Made by a program: the position numbers and the translations under genes
Shown: piece after piece, positions 1 to 7,871 of the stretch
How the letters are laid out: every line of letters starts with the position of its first letter
How positions within the stretch are numbered: position 1 is the stretch's first letter
The notes under the pieces: generated by a model
Told to the model about the DNA's origin: nothing
Databases searched by the model: none
What the model saw: only the letters and a program-made list of their open reading frames with translations
NCBI RefSeq assembly: GCF_900142705.1
Contig: NZ_FRBV01000008.1
Coordinates: 1 to 64,000, forward strand
Length of the DNA stretch: 64,000 bases
Direction of reading: 5' to 3'
Source of the DNA: Nitrosospira sp. Nsp11
Lineage (GTDB): Bacteria; Pseudomonadota; Gammaproteobacteria; Burkholderiales; Nitrosomonadaceae

Positions 1-102
1 ACGCCGGAGAATCACTTCGGCTTTGAGGGCGTCGCCTGGTACTGGCACTTCGTGGACGTGGTCTGGCTGGGCCTGTTCATATTCGTCTACTGGCTCGTAT
101 AA
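1..102 (+). CDS. coxC: cytochrome c oxidase subunit III, C-terminal end (partial)
   Basis: The window opens inside a gene whose last 33 codons read through to a TAA at 100-102. The residues [17 protein letters not shown] followed by a hydrophobic tail ending in VYWLV are the conserved C-terminus of subunit III of aa3-type heme-copper oxidases, where the last transmembrane helix begins with the [10 protein letters not shown] motif. The protein is an inner-membrane core subunit of terminal oxidase. The downstream assembly genes (SURF1, a SCO-like protein, ctaB, SCO1) fit a cytochrome oxidase locus. Only the end is visible, so length and start are unknown. Confidence 0.9.
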   Translation, partial: TPENHFGFEGVAWYWHFVDVVWLGLFIFVYWLV

Positions 103-113
103 GCAGGTACATC

Positions 114-144
114 ATACCGCCGGGTATTAATGACCCAGCGGTAT
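114..144. terminator. hairpin between convergent coxC and the DUF2909 gene
   Basis: Arms 114-125 and 133-144 are 12 bp with one mismatch and a 7-nt loop. The structure lies where two convergent genes meet and covers the stop codon of the small minus-strand gene. There is no clear T-run on either side, so it is at best a weak or processed bidirectional terminator. Confidence 0.35.
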
Positions 145-354
145 GAATCCCAAATAGGTTCCCAGCATGAGCATGGCAAACAGAAAGACTGATAGTCCAA
201 TACGCAGGGTCAAGGACCTAACCGCACGTATGCCGTTTCCTTTATCCTTGATTACATAATATAGCGCGGACGCAAGGCTACCAAGGATAAAGAGGAGAAA
301 TAGAACGACGACAATTTTCAAGGTCAGTCCTGTAGTTATTGGGTCTGAGAACAA
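127..354 (-). CDS. DUF2909 twin-transmembrane small protein
   Basis: A 75-residue protein with two hydrophobic segments (about 11-33 and 50-71) joined by a short basic loop containing KDKGNG. This is the shape of the DUF2909 twin-transmembrane family, found beside cytochrome oxidase genes in many betaproteobacteria; its biochemical role is not known. It lies on the opposite strand, convergent with coxC and divergent from the SURF1 gene (27 bp between start codons). Its position suggests a link to oxidase assembly, but nothing in the sequence shows a catalytic or metal-binding site. Confidence 0.75.
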   Translation of the reverse strand: MFSDPITTGLTLKIVVVLFLLFILGSLASALYYVIKDKGNGIRAVRSLTLRIGLSVFLFAMLMLGTYLGFIPLGH

Positions 355-381
355 GTTTAGCCGAGTTCGGCATACTATCCA

Positions 382-1104
382 ATGACTATTTTAGGCTGGC
401 GATTCACGCCGAAATTATGGTCAACAATAGCAGCCACAGTCGGTATAGTAATCTTCATACAGCTTGGCAATTGGCAGCTTTCCCGTGCCGAGGAAAAGGA
501 ATCGCGGCAAGAACGGCTTGATCTACTTTCACGAGAACCTGCTGTCGCGGTGCCGGACATCCCGGTCAGGATCGAAGATTTTCAATATCGCCAGGTCGAG
601 GCACGAGGCGAGTATGTGCCGGTACACACGATTTACCTCGACAATAAGATATTTCAGGGTATGGCTGGTTACCAGGTAATCACCCCATTGAGGATAGGTA
701 AAAGCTCAATGCATATTCTGGTGAACCGAGGTTGGGCTCCAGCAAATCGGGACCGTAATAAATTGCCGGAAGCCCCCGCACCAAATGGCGAGGTGATTGT
801 CTCAGGATTAGCAACGACAGCGACACAAAAAACCTTGGAGCTGTCAGCGGAAGTTGTATCGGGTAAAGTTTGGGAAAATCTTGACCTTGAGCGTTACCGG
901 CGCGCTACGGGATTGATGCTGCAGCCGGTAATGATATTGCAAAAAGACGACGTGAAAGATGGCTTGGTGCGCCAGTGGGTGCGACCGGATTCGGGTGCTG
1001 CCAAGAATCTTGGATATGCGTTTCAGTGGTTTGCCATGGCGCTGGCTGTACTGATTATTTATTTGGTGTTAAGTGTCAAACGAAATCGCCCCAAGGAAAA
1101 ATAG
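382..1104 (+). CDS. SURF1 family cytochrome oxidase assembly protein
   Basis: A 240-residue inner-membrane protein with the SURF1 plan: an N-terminal membrane helix (about 12-28), a long periplasmic region, and a C-terminal helix (about 212-230). Family hallmarks are the LGNWQLSRAEEK stretch directly after helix 1, the central VNRGWAP motif, and the GYAFQWFAMA motif leading into helix 2. SURF1 proteins help insert heme a into subunit I of aa3 oxidases. The ATG at 382 places helix 1 in the usual position. The next gene overlaps its 3' end by 32 bp, suggesting translational coupling inside the oxidase maturation block. Confidence 0.93.
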   Translation: MTILGWRFTPKLWSTIAATVGIVIFIQLGNWQLSRAEEKESRQERLDLLSREPAVAVPDIPVRIEDFQYRQVEARGEYVPVHTIYLDNKIFQGMAGYQVITPLRIGKSSMHILVNRGWAPANRDRNKLPEAPAPNGEVIVSGLATTATQKTLELSAEVVSGKVWENLDLERYRRATGLMLQPVMILQKDDVKDGLVRQWVRPDSGAAKNLGYAFQWFAMALAVLIIYLVLSVKRNRPKEK

Positions 1105-1678
1105 ACGAACGCTGATTTTATTGCTACTGCTGTTTTGCGCGCCCATTATTGCTTCTTATGCACTGTTTTTCTCCAATGTGCGGCCTGACAGCGTTAATTA
1201 TGGTGAGCTACTTGAAGTTAAACCTTTGACAGGGACCGCTTTAAATCAAACAGACCAGACGATTTTTCGCATGCGTCAAGTTCGCGGGAAATGGGCATTA
1301 GTATCAGTTGACTCCGGAAAATGCGATGAGCGATGCCGCGAAAAACTATATTACATGCGCCAGGTGCGCATGGTACAGAATGCTGAACGGGAACGAATAG
1401 AGCGGTTATGGCTGATTGATGATAATGAAGCCCCATCACCCGAACTCGCCGGTGACTTTGAAGGCACTTTATTTATTAATGCAAAGGATAGCGACCTGCT
1501 CAAAGCAATTCCTGCGAAGGCTTCCCAGCATGACCATATTTACCTTGTCGATCCTATAGGAAATCTTATAATGCGTTTTCCGAAAGATGTGGATCCATCA
1601 AAGATGGCGAAAGACATCAAGCGATTGCTCAAGGTTTCTCAATTGGAACATGCCATGGGGACGGATAAGCGTCACTGA
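1073..1678 (+). CDS. membrane-anchored SCO-like protein of the oxidase assembly block
   Basis: A 201-residue protein starting with GTG and overlapping SURF1 by 32 bp. After a basic N-terminus there is one hydrophobic anchor (about 13-33), then a periplasmic domain with a thioredoxin/SCO-like pattern: a predicted strand KWALVSVDSG followed by C-D-E-R-C (residues about 84-88), the same C-x3-C spacing as the copper site of SCO proteins but without the proline after the second cysteine. Later segments HIYLVDPIGNLIMRF resemble the C-terminal strands of SCO1. Betaproteobacterial homologues sit between SURF1 and ctaX/ctaB and are usually left as hypothetical. A role in copper or thiol handling for oxidase is inferred. 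Confidence 0.7.
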   Translation: MSNEIAPRKNRRTLILLLLLFCAPIIASYALFFSNVRPDSVNYGELLEVKPLTGTALNQTDQTIFRMRQVRGKWALVSVDSGKCDERCREKLYYMRQVRMVQNAERERIERLWLIDDNEAPSPELAGDFEGTLFINAKDSDLLKAIPAKASQHDHIYLVDPIGNLIMRFPKDVDPSKMAKDIKRLLKVSQLEHAMGTDKRH

Positions 1679-1774
1679 TCTGATATCCCCAGCGCAACGG
1701 AACATTGAAACGAAAGTCCGGATCATTGCAATAGCTGACGGATTCCGAGTTGCGCTGATCCCTCGAAGTCGGTA

Positions 1775-1797
1775 AGCGCAGGTATAGTACCTGCGCT
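1775..1797. repeat. perfect 10-bp inverted repeat upstream of ctaB
   Basis: Arms 1775-1784 (AGCGCAGGTA) and 1788-1797 are perfect reverse complements separated by TAG. The repeat lies 19 bp upstream of the chosen ctaB start and just before its ribosome-binding site AGGAG (1803-1807). It could be a dyad operator or an mRNA hairpin affecting access to the binding site. There is no T-run, so a terminator is unlikely. Confidence 0.5.
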
Positions 1798-1816
1798 GAA
1801 TTAGGAGATGAACATT

Positions 1817-2713
1817 ATGTCTACTACGAGCATTGCCTGGCAACAGACCGCCTCACGTATGCAACACTTCTATCGGTTGACGAAGCCTAGAGTTGTATCT
1901 CTTATCGTCTTTACCGCGGTTATCGGCATGTTTCTCGCAGTACCCGGTGCCGTTCCTTTAAACGCGCTGATATTTGGTACGCTGGGTATTGCGCTCGTAG
2001 CCGGCGCAGCTGCGGCAGTCAATTGCCTGGTCGAGCAAAAGATCGATGCGATAATGAATCGTACACGTGGCCGACCATTGCCCCAGGGAACGGTTACGTC
2101 GCCTGAAACCTTGTTTTTTCTTGCGTTGATCGGCGGAGCCGGATTGCTCATGCTTCACCAGTTGGTAAATCCGCTAACCATGTGGCTTACCCTGGGGACA
2201 TTTGTCGGATACGCGATTATATATACCGTCATACTGAAGCCCAACACGCCGCAAAACATCGTCATCGGCGGTGCTTCCGGCGCTATGCCGCCTGTGCTTG
2301 GCTGGGCGGCGGTGACAGGCGAAGTGTCCTCGGACGCGCTGCTTCTTTTTCTTATAATCTTCGCCTGGACGCCGCCACATTTTTGGGCGCTGGCGCTGTA
2401 CCGCAAGCTTGAATACGCGAAGGTGGGGATGCCGATGCTCCCGGTTACTCATGGCGATCAGTTCACGCGCTTGCATGTCCTGCTATACACGCTGATACTC
2501 ATCGCCGTCACATTGATGCCTTATGCGACGCAGATGAGCGGGCTCATCTATATTACCGGTGCTTTGGTATTGGATGCGGTATTTCTGTACTACGCAGTAA
2601 AAATATACCTCGATTATAGCGATCAGCTCGCGCGCCAGGCGTTTCGTTATTCGATCTGGTATCTCGCTGCACTATTTACGGTATTGCTTGTGGATCATTA
2701 CATCAGGTTATAG
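1817..2713 (+). CDS. ctaB: protoheme IX farnesyltransferase (heme O synthase)
   Basis: About 298 residues and a UbiA-superfamily prenyltransferase with many membrane helices. It converts heme B to heme O using farnesyl diphosphate, the precursor of heme A for aa3 oxidase. The active-site segment reads [19 protein letters not shown]: the usual first Asp of N-x3-D is Glu here, which is common in betaproteobacterial CtaB, while the second acidic site (KID) and MNRTRGRP are intact. A second conserved run, [12 protein letters not shown], is present. The start at 1817 is preferred to an in-frame ATG at 1808 because AGGAG (1803-1807) lies 9 nt before it; the earlier ATG abuts that site. It sits between the SCO-like gene and SCO1. 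Confidence 0.95.
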   Translation: MSTTSIAWQQTASRMQHFYRLTKPRVVSLIVFTAVIGMFLAVPGAVPLNALIFGTLGIALVAGAAAAVNCLVEQKIDAIMNRTRGRPLPQGTVTSPETLFFLALIGGAGLLMLHQLVNPLTMWLTLGTFVGYAIIYTVILKPNTPQNIVIGGASGAMPPVLGWAAVTGEVSSDALLLFLIIFAWTPPHFWALALYRKLEYAKVGMPMLPVTHGDQFTRLHVLLYTLILIAVTLMPYATQMSGLIYITGALVLDAVFLYYAVKIYLDYSDQLARQAFRYSIWYLAALFTVLLVDHYIRL

Positions 2714-2720
2714 CAAGCGT

Positions 2721-3359
2721 GTGAGACCCTTGCAATTCAATTCCCTGCAATTCAATTCGCGCACGATATGGCCAGCGGCGGTAACGCTTCTGGCCGCTCT
2801 CCTGCTCACAGCCTGTAGTAACGGCAACGCCCCAAAACCCACATTTCTCTCGACGGATATTACCAACGCCGGCTTCGGTGCCGATTTCGACCTGGTCGAC
2901 CATACCGGCAAAATGCGTACGCTTGCGGACTTCAAGGGTAAAGCGGTAGTAGTATTTTTTGGCTATACCCACTGCCCTGATGTATGCCCGGCCACAATGG
3001 GCAAACTTGCGACTGCGATGAAAGAGCTCGGCCCGGAGGCATCTCGTGTTCAGGTATTATTCATTACCGTGGATCCTGAACGTGATACTGCGCCGGTGCT
3101 CAAGGAATACCTGTCCGCGTTTGATCCAACCTTTCTTGGTTTATATGGCGATGACCGGGCGACGAAAAAGGTCGCAAAAGAATTCAAGGCCATTTATCAA
3201 AAACAGGAGGGAGAATCCCCCGGACATCACACCATGGATCACTCTACCGGCACCTATATCTATGACACAAAGGGAAAGCTTCGGCTATACGTGAGCAGTG
3301 AGAAGGACGCTGATGTTTTTGCCCATGATCTTTCCGAGCTATTGAGAACGACAAGTTAG
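2721..3359 (+). CDS. SCO1/SenC/PrrC family copper chaperone lipoprotein
   Basis: A secreted thioredoxin-fold protein that delivers copper to the CuA site of cytochrome oxidase. The N-terminus has a hydrophobic stretch ending in a lipobox (LLTAC, then SNG), so it is probably an inner-membrane lipoprotein. The copper ligands are visible: GYTHCPDVCPATM gives the C-x3-C-P motif, and HHTMDHSTGTYIYD supplies the conserved histidine. The start is uncertain: GTG at 2721 (7 bp after ctaB) is used here, but an in-frame TTG at 2688 would overlap ctaB by 26 bp. The N-terminal coding region holds a 15-bp tandem duplication (2731-2760) that repeats the residues LQFNS. Confidence 0.92.
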   Translation: MRPLQFNSLQFNSRTIWPAAVTLLAALLLTACSNGNAPKPTFLSTDITNAGFGADFDLVDHTGKMRTLADFKGKAVVVFFGYTHCPDVCPATMGKLATAMKELGPEASRVQVLFITVDPERDTAPVLKEYLSAFDPTFLGLYGDDRATKKVAKEFKAIYQKQEGESPGHHTMDHSTGTYIYDTKGKLRLYVSSEKDADVFAHDLSELLRTTS

Positions 3360-3444
3360 CACGCCTGCACCACAAGCTGATTCAGCTCCAGATTTCCACT
3401 AGTATGACAGTCGAAATAAGCTCAGGTTAAGGAAATATCGCAAC

Positions 3445-4872
3445 TTAGGGAAATAGCTTTCCCGGATTTAGTATATTGTTGGGATCAAACACCCGTTTGA
3501 TCGCTTTCATCAGCGTTATCGTTGGCGCATCGATCTCCTTCCCGACAAACGCGCGTTTTTCGCTGCCCACCCCATGCTCGCCTGAAAGCGTGCCATTGAG
3601 TTCGATCACCAGATCGAATATATCGTTCAGACATTTTTCCGCACGGCTCATCTCGTCGGCGCATTCCGGATTCACGAGCAAGTTGACATGAATATTGCCA
3701 TTGCCCGCGTGACCAAAATTGACATTGGCAATGTGATATCTACCGCTCAGTTGCATCAACCCGTCGAGAAATCGAGGTAGTGTTGAAACCGGTACAACCA
3801 CATCCTCATTAATCTTCTTGGGCGCAATATCGCGCAGTAACGGAGATAATGTTTTACGGGCTAGCCATAAACTCGCGGTATCCGCTGATTCCTCCGCATG
3901 GATGAGCCCTTCGTTGCGACATGCAGAAAGAATCGCCGCCCGCGATTCCGAAATATATTGCTCGGACCCATCCATTTCAATCATCAGCATCGCGCTGGCG
4001 TCAGGCGGCAGCATATCGGGGAATCGGCTACGTATCAGGTTGAGCGACCCGGCGTCCAGGAATTCAAGCGCGCTGGGCGTCTGCGGCAGCGCCATCACCC
4101 GGACTATCGCTGCGGCACAGCTCGCAAGGTCCCGGTAATGCGCAGTGAGCCCGCCATAAGATTGAGGGAGCGGGGTAAGCTTAAGTGTTGCTTCCGTAAT
4201 AACGGCCAGCGTACCTTCCGACCCTATTAAAAGTCGCGTGAGATCATAGCCCACTACGCCTTTGGTGGTATAACAACCCGTCCGGATTATGTCTCCCGCG
4301 CCGGTAACGGCCTTGAGCCCAAGCACGTGATCGCGTGTCGTCCCATATTTGACGGCATGTGGCCCTCCCGCGGAGGTCGCCAGATTTCCCCCTATGCTTG
4401 AGTAGCCCGCACTCGACGGATCGGGCGGCCAGAAGTAGCCGTGGGGCCTCGCCGCCTCCTGTACCGATTGATTGATAACGCCGGGTTCTGCCACAATCAC
4501 ACGATTGGCGGGGTCGATGTTGATAATGCGTAACATCCGCTCCAGGGATAACGCCACCCCGCCCTGTTCAGGAAGGCTTCCGCCCGAGGTGCCGGTGCCG
4601 CGTCCACGTGGCGTTAGCGGAATTTTAAAGTCATTACAAAGCGACACTATAGCCTGTACTTCCGCGGTGGTAACCGGAAATACCACCGCATCCGGCGGAA
4701 AGATCTTTCGCGTGTTGTCATACGCATAGGCATAACAATCCACCGGATCCGTATATATCCGATCCGCCGGAAGCAGACTGACAAGTTTGGCGACGAAATC
4801 AGGCGTAATTACAAGAGACCTCTTATCACCCATATCACCCAACGGCTCCGCCTTTCCATCTTGAAAAAGCAC
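3445..4872 (-). CDS. FAD-binding oxidase of the GlcD / D-lactate dehydrogenase type
   Basis: A 475-residue flavoprotein of the VAO/PCMH fold. The N-terminal FAD-binding domain shows PRGRGTGTSGGSLPEQGGVALSL and PSSAGYSSIGGNLATSAGG, and the C-terminal FAD-oxidase C domain shows the metal-site histidines in NFGHAGNGNIHVN and GTLSGEHGVGSEKR. This matches GlcD-type subunits and D-lactate dehydrogenases acting on 2-hydroxy acids. No GlcE or GlcF partner lies next to it, so it may be a stand-alone D-lactate or 2-hydroxyacid dehydrogenase passing electrons to quinone or cytochrome c. It is followed on the same strand by nothing related; the BON lipoprotein is upstream (33 bp). Confidence 0.9.
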   Translation of the reverse strand: MLFQDGKAEPLGDMGDKRSLVITPDFVAKLVSLLPADRIYTDPVDCYAYAYDNTRKIFPPDAVVFPVTTAEVQAIVSLCNDFKIPLTPRGRGTGTSGGSLPEQGGVALSLERMLRIINIDPANRVIVAEPGVINQSVQEAARPHGYFWPPDPSSAGYSSIGGNLATSAGGPHAVKYGTTRDHVLGLKAVTGAGDIIRTGCYTTKGVVGYDLTRLLIGSEGTLAVITEATLKLTPLPQSYGGLTAHYRDLASCAAAIVRVMALPQTPSALEFLDAGSLNLIRSRFPDMLPPDASAMLMIEMDGSEQYISESRAAILSACRNEGLIHAEESADTASLWLARKTLSPLLRDIAPKKINEDVVVPVSTLPRFLDGLMQLSGRYHIANVNFGHAGNGNIHVNLLVNPECADEMSRAEKCLNDIFDLVIELNGTLSGEHGVGSEKRAFVGKEIDAPTITLMKAIKRVFDPNNILNPGKLFP

Positions 4873-4905
4873 AAGTATCCTGCTTGGCCAAACTTTCCCA
4901 AAAGC

Positions 4906-5487
4906 TTAATCCAGGTACTCGAAAACTTTCACAACCTTCCGAACACCACTTGTAGATCGCGCAATGTTCACCGCACTGTCTCCCTCCCTTACCTTTACAA
5001 GGCCCAGCAGATAAACCACAGCATCCTCAGTAACGACTTTAACGTGGTTGACCTGAAACTCCCCGCTATCCAGAAAACGCGCCTTGACCTTGGACGTCAG
5101 CAATGCATCGTTGCTGCGGGAAGCAAACGAACTTACGTCACCTATCGCGATCTCATTGGTGACTTTCCGTACGTTCTGCACGCCCGTCACCAGTTTTCCA
5201 ATCTCCTTTTTCAATCCCTCGGTCGGAGCCTCGCCTGTAAGCAGCACGTTACGATTGAAGCTGGTGACGTTGACATTGACATCTCCACCCATCTTTTCGC
5301 TGATCCGTCGGCCGCTCTTAAACTCAATCCCCTCATCCTCCACGAACATACCACTGGTGCGCCGATCCTGCGACACCGCAGCCCCCGCGCCAACACCCGA
5401 CACCACGCCGGCCGCAACTAGCACAGCACAGCCCGAAATGAACGGAAACAGCAATATCAGCAACCACTTCAAATTACGATTAAGCAT
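4906..5487 (-). CDS. BON-domain outer-membrane lipoprotein (DolP/YraP-like)
   Basis: A 193-residue lipoprotein with a signal sequence ending in the lipobox ISGC (Cys20). Two BON domains follow: about 48-113 (containing VNVNVTSFNRNVLLTGEAP) and about 125-190 (DALLTSKVKARFLDSGEF through VKVREGDSAVNIARSTSGV). DolP/YraP proteins bind phospholipid at the outer membrane and protect envelope integrity; in many proteobacteria they are encoded near yraN and rsmI, as here. The ATG is preceded by AGGGG at 5-nt spacing. A terminator-like hairpin lies just upstream of that site, so expression may involve attenuation. Confidence 0.88.
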   Translation of the reverse strand: MLNRNLKWLLILLFPFISGCAVLVAAGVVSGVGAGAAVSQDRRTSGMFVEDEGIEFKSGRRISEKMGGDVNVNVTSFNRNVLLTGEAPTEGLKKEIGKLVTGVQNVRKVTNEIAIGDVSSFASRSNDALLTSKVKARFLDSGEFQVNHVKVVTEDAVVYLLGLVKVREGDSAVNIARSTSGVRKVVKVFEYLD

Positions 5488-5500
5488 TCATACCCCTAAT

Positions 5501-5532
5501 AAAAAAGAATAACCGCATCAGTATCATGCGGT
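5501..5532 (-). terminator. hairpin plus T6 in the leader of the BON lipoprotein gene
   Basis: On the minus strand, arms 5526-5532 and 5512-5518 form a perfect 7-bp stem (ACCGCAT/ATGCGGT) with a 7-nt loop, followed by TATTC and six T residues (5501-5506). It lies just upstream of the ribosome-binding site of the BON gene and about 220 bp after the end of yraN. It may terminate yraN transcripts or attenuate the downstream gene. Confidence 0.5.
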
Positions 5533-5752
5533 CCAGTTCCAGCAATTTCCAACCAATTTGTGGCTTAACCCAAAAAACACCACACAACTCCCACGTCGGC
5601 TCTTCGTATTACATACGAAATAGCTCAATAGGGTAAATAAAATCCGAAAAAAACCTCATTCAATTTGAAGTCGCTCGTCCGAACCGCGATCCATATCAGT
5701 CAAATTAATAAACCAAGCAAACACATGCCGTTCCATCACGCGCTATATGCTG

Positions 5753-6091
5753 CTATTCTCCAAATGCGTTCCTGATCCACTCAACCTCTTTTCCGCCCTG
5801 ACCCGATAATAATACCGCATCGAAACGGCAGGACGGCTCGAACTTCAGAGCAGCAAGATAGTGGCGCGCCGCACATAATAATTTTTTCCGCTTCACAAAA
5901 GTTATGCTACCCGCCGCGCCACCAAAGGCGCGATTTGTACGCATACGGACCTCAACGAATACCAGTGTCGTACCATCTTGCATAATGAGATCAATTTCGC
6001 CAAAGCGGCAACGATAATTCCTTTGGAGCAAAACAAGATCATGGCGCAGAAGATACGCTTCTGCATAGCGCTCCGCCTCGCTCCCATTCAA
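5753..6091 (-). CDS. yraN: YraN family (UPF0102) endonuclease-like protein
   Basis: A 112-residue UPF0102 protein with a restriction-endonuclease-like core: GEIDLIMQDGTTLVFVEVRMR supplies the typical E-D-x(n)-E-x-K/R pattern of that fold (GEIDLI then FVEVR). The family is near universal and is usually found by rsmI; the function is unproven. The reading frame starts with TTG, with GGA 9 nt upstream; the nearby ATG (6087) is in a different frame. It is divergent from rsmI. The residue following the core beta strand is Arg (VEVRMR), as in many YraN proteins, rather than the Lys of canonical nucleases. Confidence 0.88.
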   Translation of the reverse strand: MNGSEAERYAEAYLLRHDLVLLQRNYRCRFGEIDLIMQDGTTLVFVEVRMRTNRAFGGAAGSITFVKRKKLLCAARHYLAALKFEPSCRFDAVLLSGQGGKEVEWIRNAFGE

Positions 6092-6191
6092 TTTGAATGT
6101 TCCATATATGTACCGCGCAGTTAATCAAATGTCGATAAACGATATATTTTACAATACTCCGCATCCCAGCAATCAGCCCGACCACTGCAAA

Positions 6192-7067
6192 ATGCAATCA
6201 AAGGAATTACCCTCGCCGGGCACGTTATATATTGTAGCCACACCGATAGGAAACCTGCGCGACATCACCCTGCGTGCGCTGGACATACTTTCGGCAGTGG
6301 ATGTGATGGCCGCAGAGGATACTCGCACAACCGCCAATTTGCTGAGGCATTATTCGATAAATAAAAAGATGATGGCCTTGCATCGCCACAATGAAAACGC
6401 CACGGTGGACAAGGTTGCCAGTTTGTTGTCACGAGGGCAATCAGTGGCGCTCGTTACCGATGCCGGCACCCCGGGAATCTCCGACCCCGGGGGAATTCTC
6501 GTTAAGCTGATACGGGAACAGGGATATAAAGTGGTACCAGTCCCTGGCCCCAGCGCGGCAGTGTGTGCTCTCTCGGCAGCAGGAATCACCGCTCCCCATT
6601 TTCTATTTTATGGTTTTCTCCCAGCCAGCGGTGGGCCGCGACGGCGGGAGCTGGAAGCGTTGAAATCACAGCCATATACCATCATATTTTACGAGGCGCC
6701 TCACCGCATTCTTGAGTGCCTAACCGACCTGGTTGAGGTACTGGGTGATCAAAGACGAATCACGATTGCGAGAGAATTGACAAAATTATTCGAGACGATC
6801 CATAGTTGCGAACTGCGCGACGCATCGGCCTGGCTCCAGGCAGATCCCAATCGTCAAAAGGGCGAGTTCGTACTGCTAGTGTCAGGCGCAGTAGCGCCGA
6901 ACCCGGCGGAATTACCCGAACAGGCGCAACATATATTGAAGCTGTTGTTGCGCGACTTGCCGCTTAAACATGCAGTAACGTTATCTGCGGAGATCAGTGG
7001 CGAAAGCAAAAATACGCTGTATTCGCAAGCTCTTCTACTACAACGGGAGCAAAATCAACAAAAATAG
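6192..7067 (+). CDS. rsmI: 16S rRNA (cytidine-1402-2'-O)-methyltransferase RsmI
   Basis: A 291-residue tetrapyrrole-methylase-fold enzyme that methylates the 2'-OH of C1402 in the ribosomal P site using SAM. Motifs seen are GTLYIVATPIGNLRDITLRA at the N-terminus, AAEDTRTT, the SAM-binding run VTDAGTPGISDPG, VPVPGPSA, FYGFLP and the FYEAPHR segment. The start at 6192 puts the first strand about 12 residues in, as in the family; in-frame ATGs at 6093 and 6129 would add poorly conserved leaders and run into the promoter space of the divergent yraN. Adjacent yraN and rsmI is a common arrangement. Confidence 0.93.
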   Translation: MQSKELPSPGTLYIVATPIGNLRDITLRALDILSAVDVMAAEDTRTTANLLRHYSINKKMMALHRHNENATVDKVASLLSRGQSVALVTDAGTPGISDPGGILVKLIREQGYKVVPVPGPSAAVCALSAAGITAPHFLFYGFLPASGGPRRRELEALKSQPYTIIFYEAPHRILECLTDLVEVLGDQRRITIARELTKLFETIHSCELRDASAWLQADPNRQKGEFVLLVSGAVAPNPAELPEQAQHILKLLLRDLPLKHAVTLSAEISGESKNTLYSQALLLQREQNQQK

Positions 7068-7363
7068 TGATCGGTCCCGTCAACGTCAGCCAGCGCCCTC
7101 GGCCTGGCGGACGCTAATTGCGGAAAAAACATGGATGTGAACCAAGGCGTTCCAATCAGTAATCCCAGCACTTAAACCAGCAGGAGTTCCCAATACTTCA
7201 TCCGTCCCTGATAGGACGTCATAAACTCAGGTCAAGCATAATCCTGATGAGGCTGGCGCAAGGTTGGGGCAGCGACTATAATACCCGGTCGCATGGTAAC
7301 ATCAACTGGTTCTTGCGAACGTGGGCAGCCCCCACTGACATTTAATTTTTTGGAGAGTCGACT
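7068..7363. other. intergenic region with a possible promoter for the thioredoxin-fold gene
   Basis: Nearly 300 bp without a convincing gene. A TATAAT hexamer lies at 7277-7282, but no good -35 is found at 16-18 bp. A short GC-rich hairpin (GTGGG-CAGCC-CCCAC, about 7329-7343) precedes the ribosome-binding site of the next gene. No tRNA or recognised structured RNA was seen. Confidence 0.35.
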
Positions 7364-7603
7364 ATGAAAACACCTGCTACCTTTTATCACGCTGGCTGTC
7401 CTGTATGTGTCGAAGCCGAGCGGCAGATTGCTGACGCTCTGGACACCGACCGTTACGAGGTTGAACTCGTGAATCTCGGCGAGCAAAAGGATCGTATCGC
7501 GGCTGCTGAAGCGGCTGGCGTCAAGTCGGTGCCCGCAATTGTCATCAACGGCGCACCTTTCCACATCAACTTTGGCGCACCGATGTCGGCATTGAAGTCC
7601 TAA
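7364..7603 (+). CDS. small glutaredoxin/thioredoxin-fold protein with a CPVC active site
   Basis: A 79-residue single-domain protein. It begins TPATFYHAGCPVCVEAERQI, a beta strand leading to a C-P-V-C redox motif (Cys12 and Cys15), and contains the cis-proline segment VKSVPAIVING typical of the thioredoxin fold. There is no signal peptide, so it should act in the cytoplasm as a small dithiol oxidoreductase; the partner is unknown. GGAG lies 9-10 nt before the ATG. It stands alone, followed by a hairpin at 7612-7636. Confidence 0.85.
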   Translation: MKTPATFYHAGCPVCVEAERQIADALDTDRYEVELVNLGEQKDRIAAAEAAGVKSVPAIVINGAPFHINFGAPMSALKS

Positions 7604-7611
7604 TTGCCGGG

Positions 7612-7636
7612 AATGGCGGGCGAACTGCTCGCCATT
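7612..7636 (+). terminator. hairpin after the CPVC thioredoxin-fold gene
   Basis: Arms 7612-7621 and 7627-7636 pair over 10 bp with one G:U and a 5-nt loop (GAACT). It begins 8 nt after the stop codon. The following sequence is only moderately T-rich, so it may be a weak terminator or a 3' stabiliser. Confidence 0.5.
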
Positions 7637-7871
7637 TGCATAATATTTCCCATTATAAAACACGATATAACGCTACTCCCCGTCGCTCAAACCAAAGCTC
7701 CCATCCTCAGCATTTCCCTTTCCTTAAGCGCCCCTGTCTGGCGAACACCCGATTTTTTTTGAAATCCTTAGCATGGCCGAGCATATAGTATGCCGGTAGA
7801 AAGTCGAGTTTCTTCTATACTGAGAAAATATCAGGAGTATTATCATGTCGACCATACCCGAGGGAGGAACA

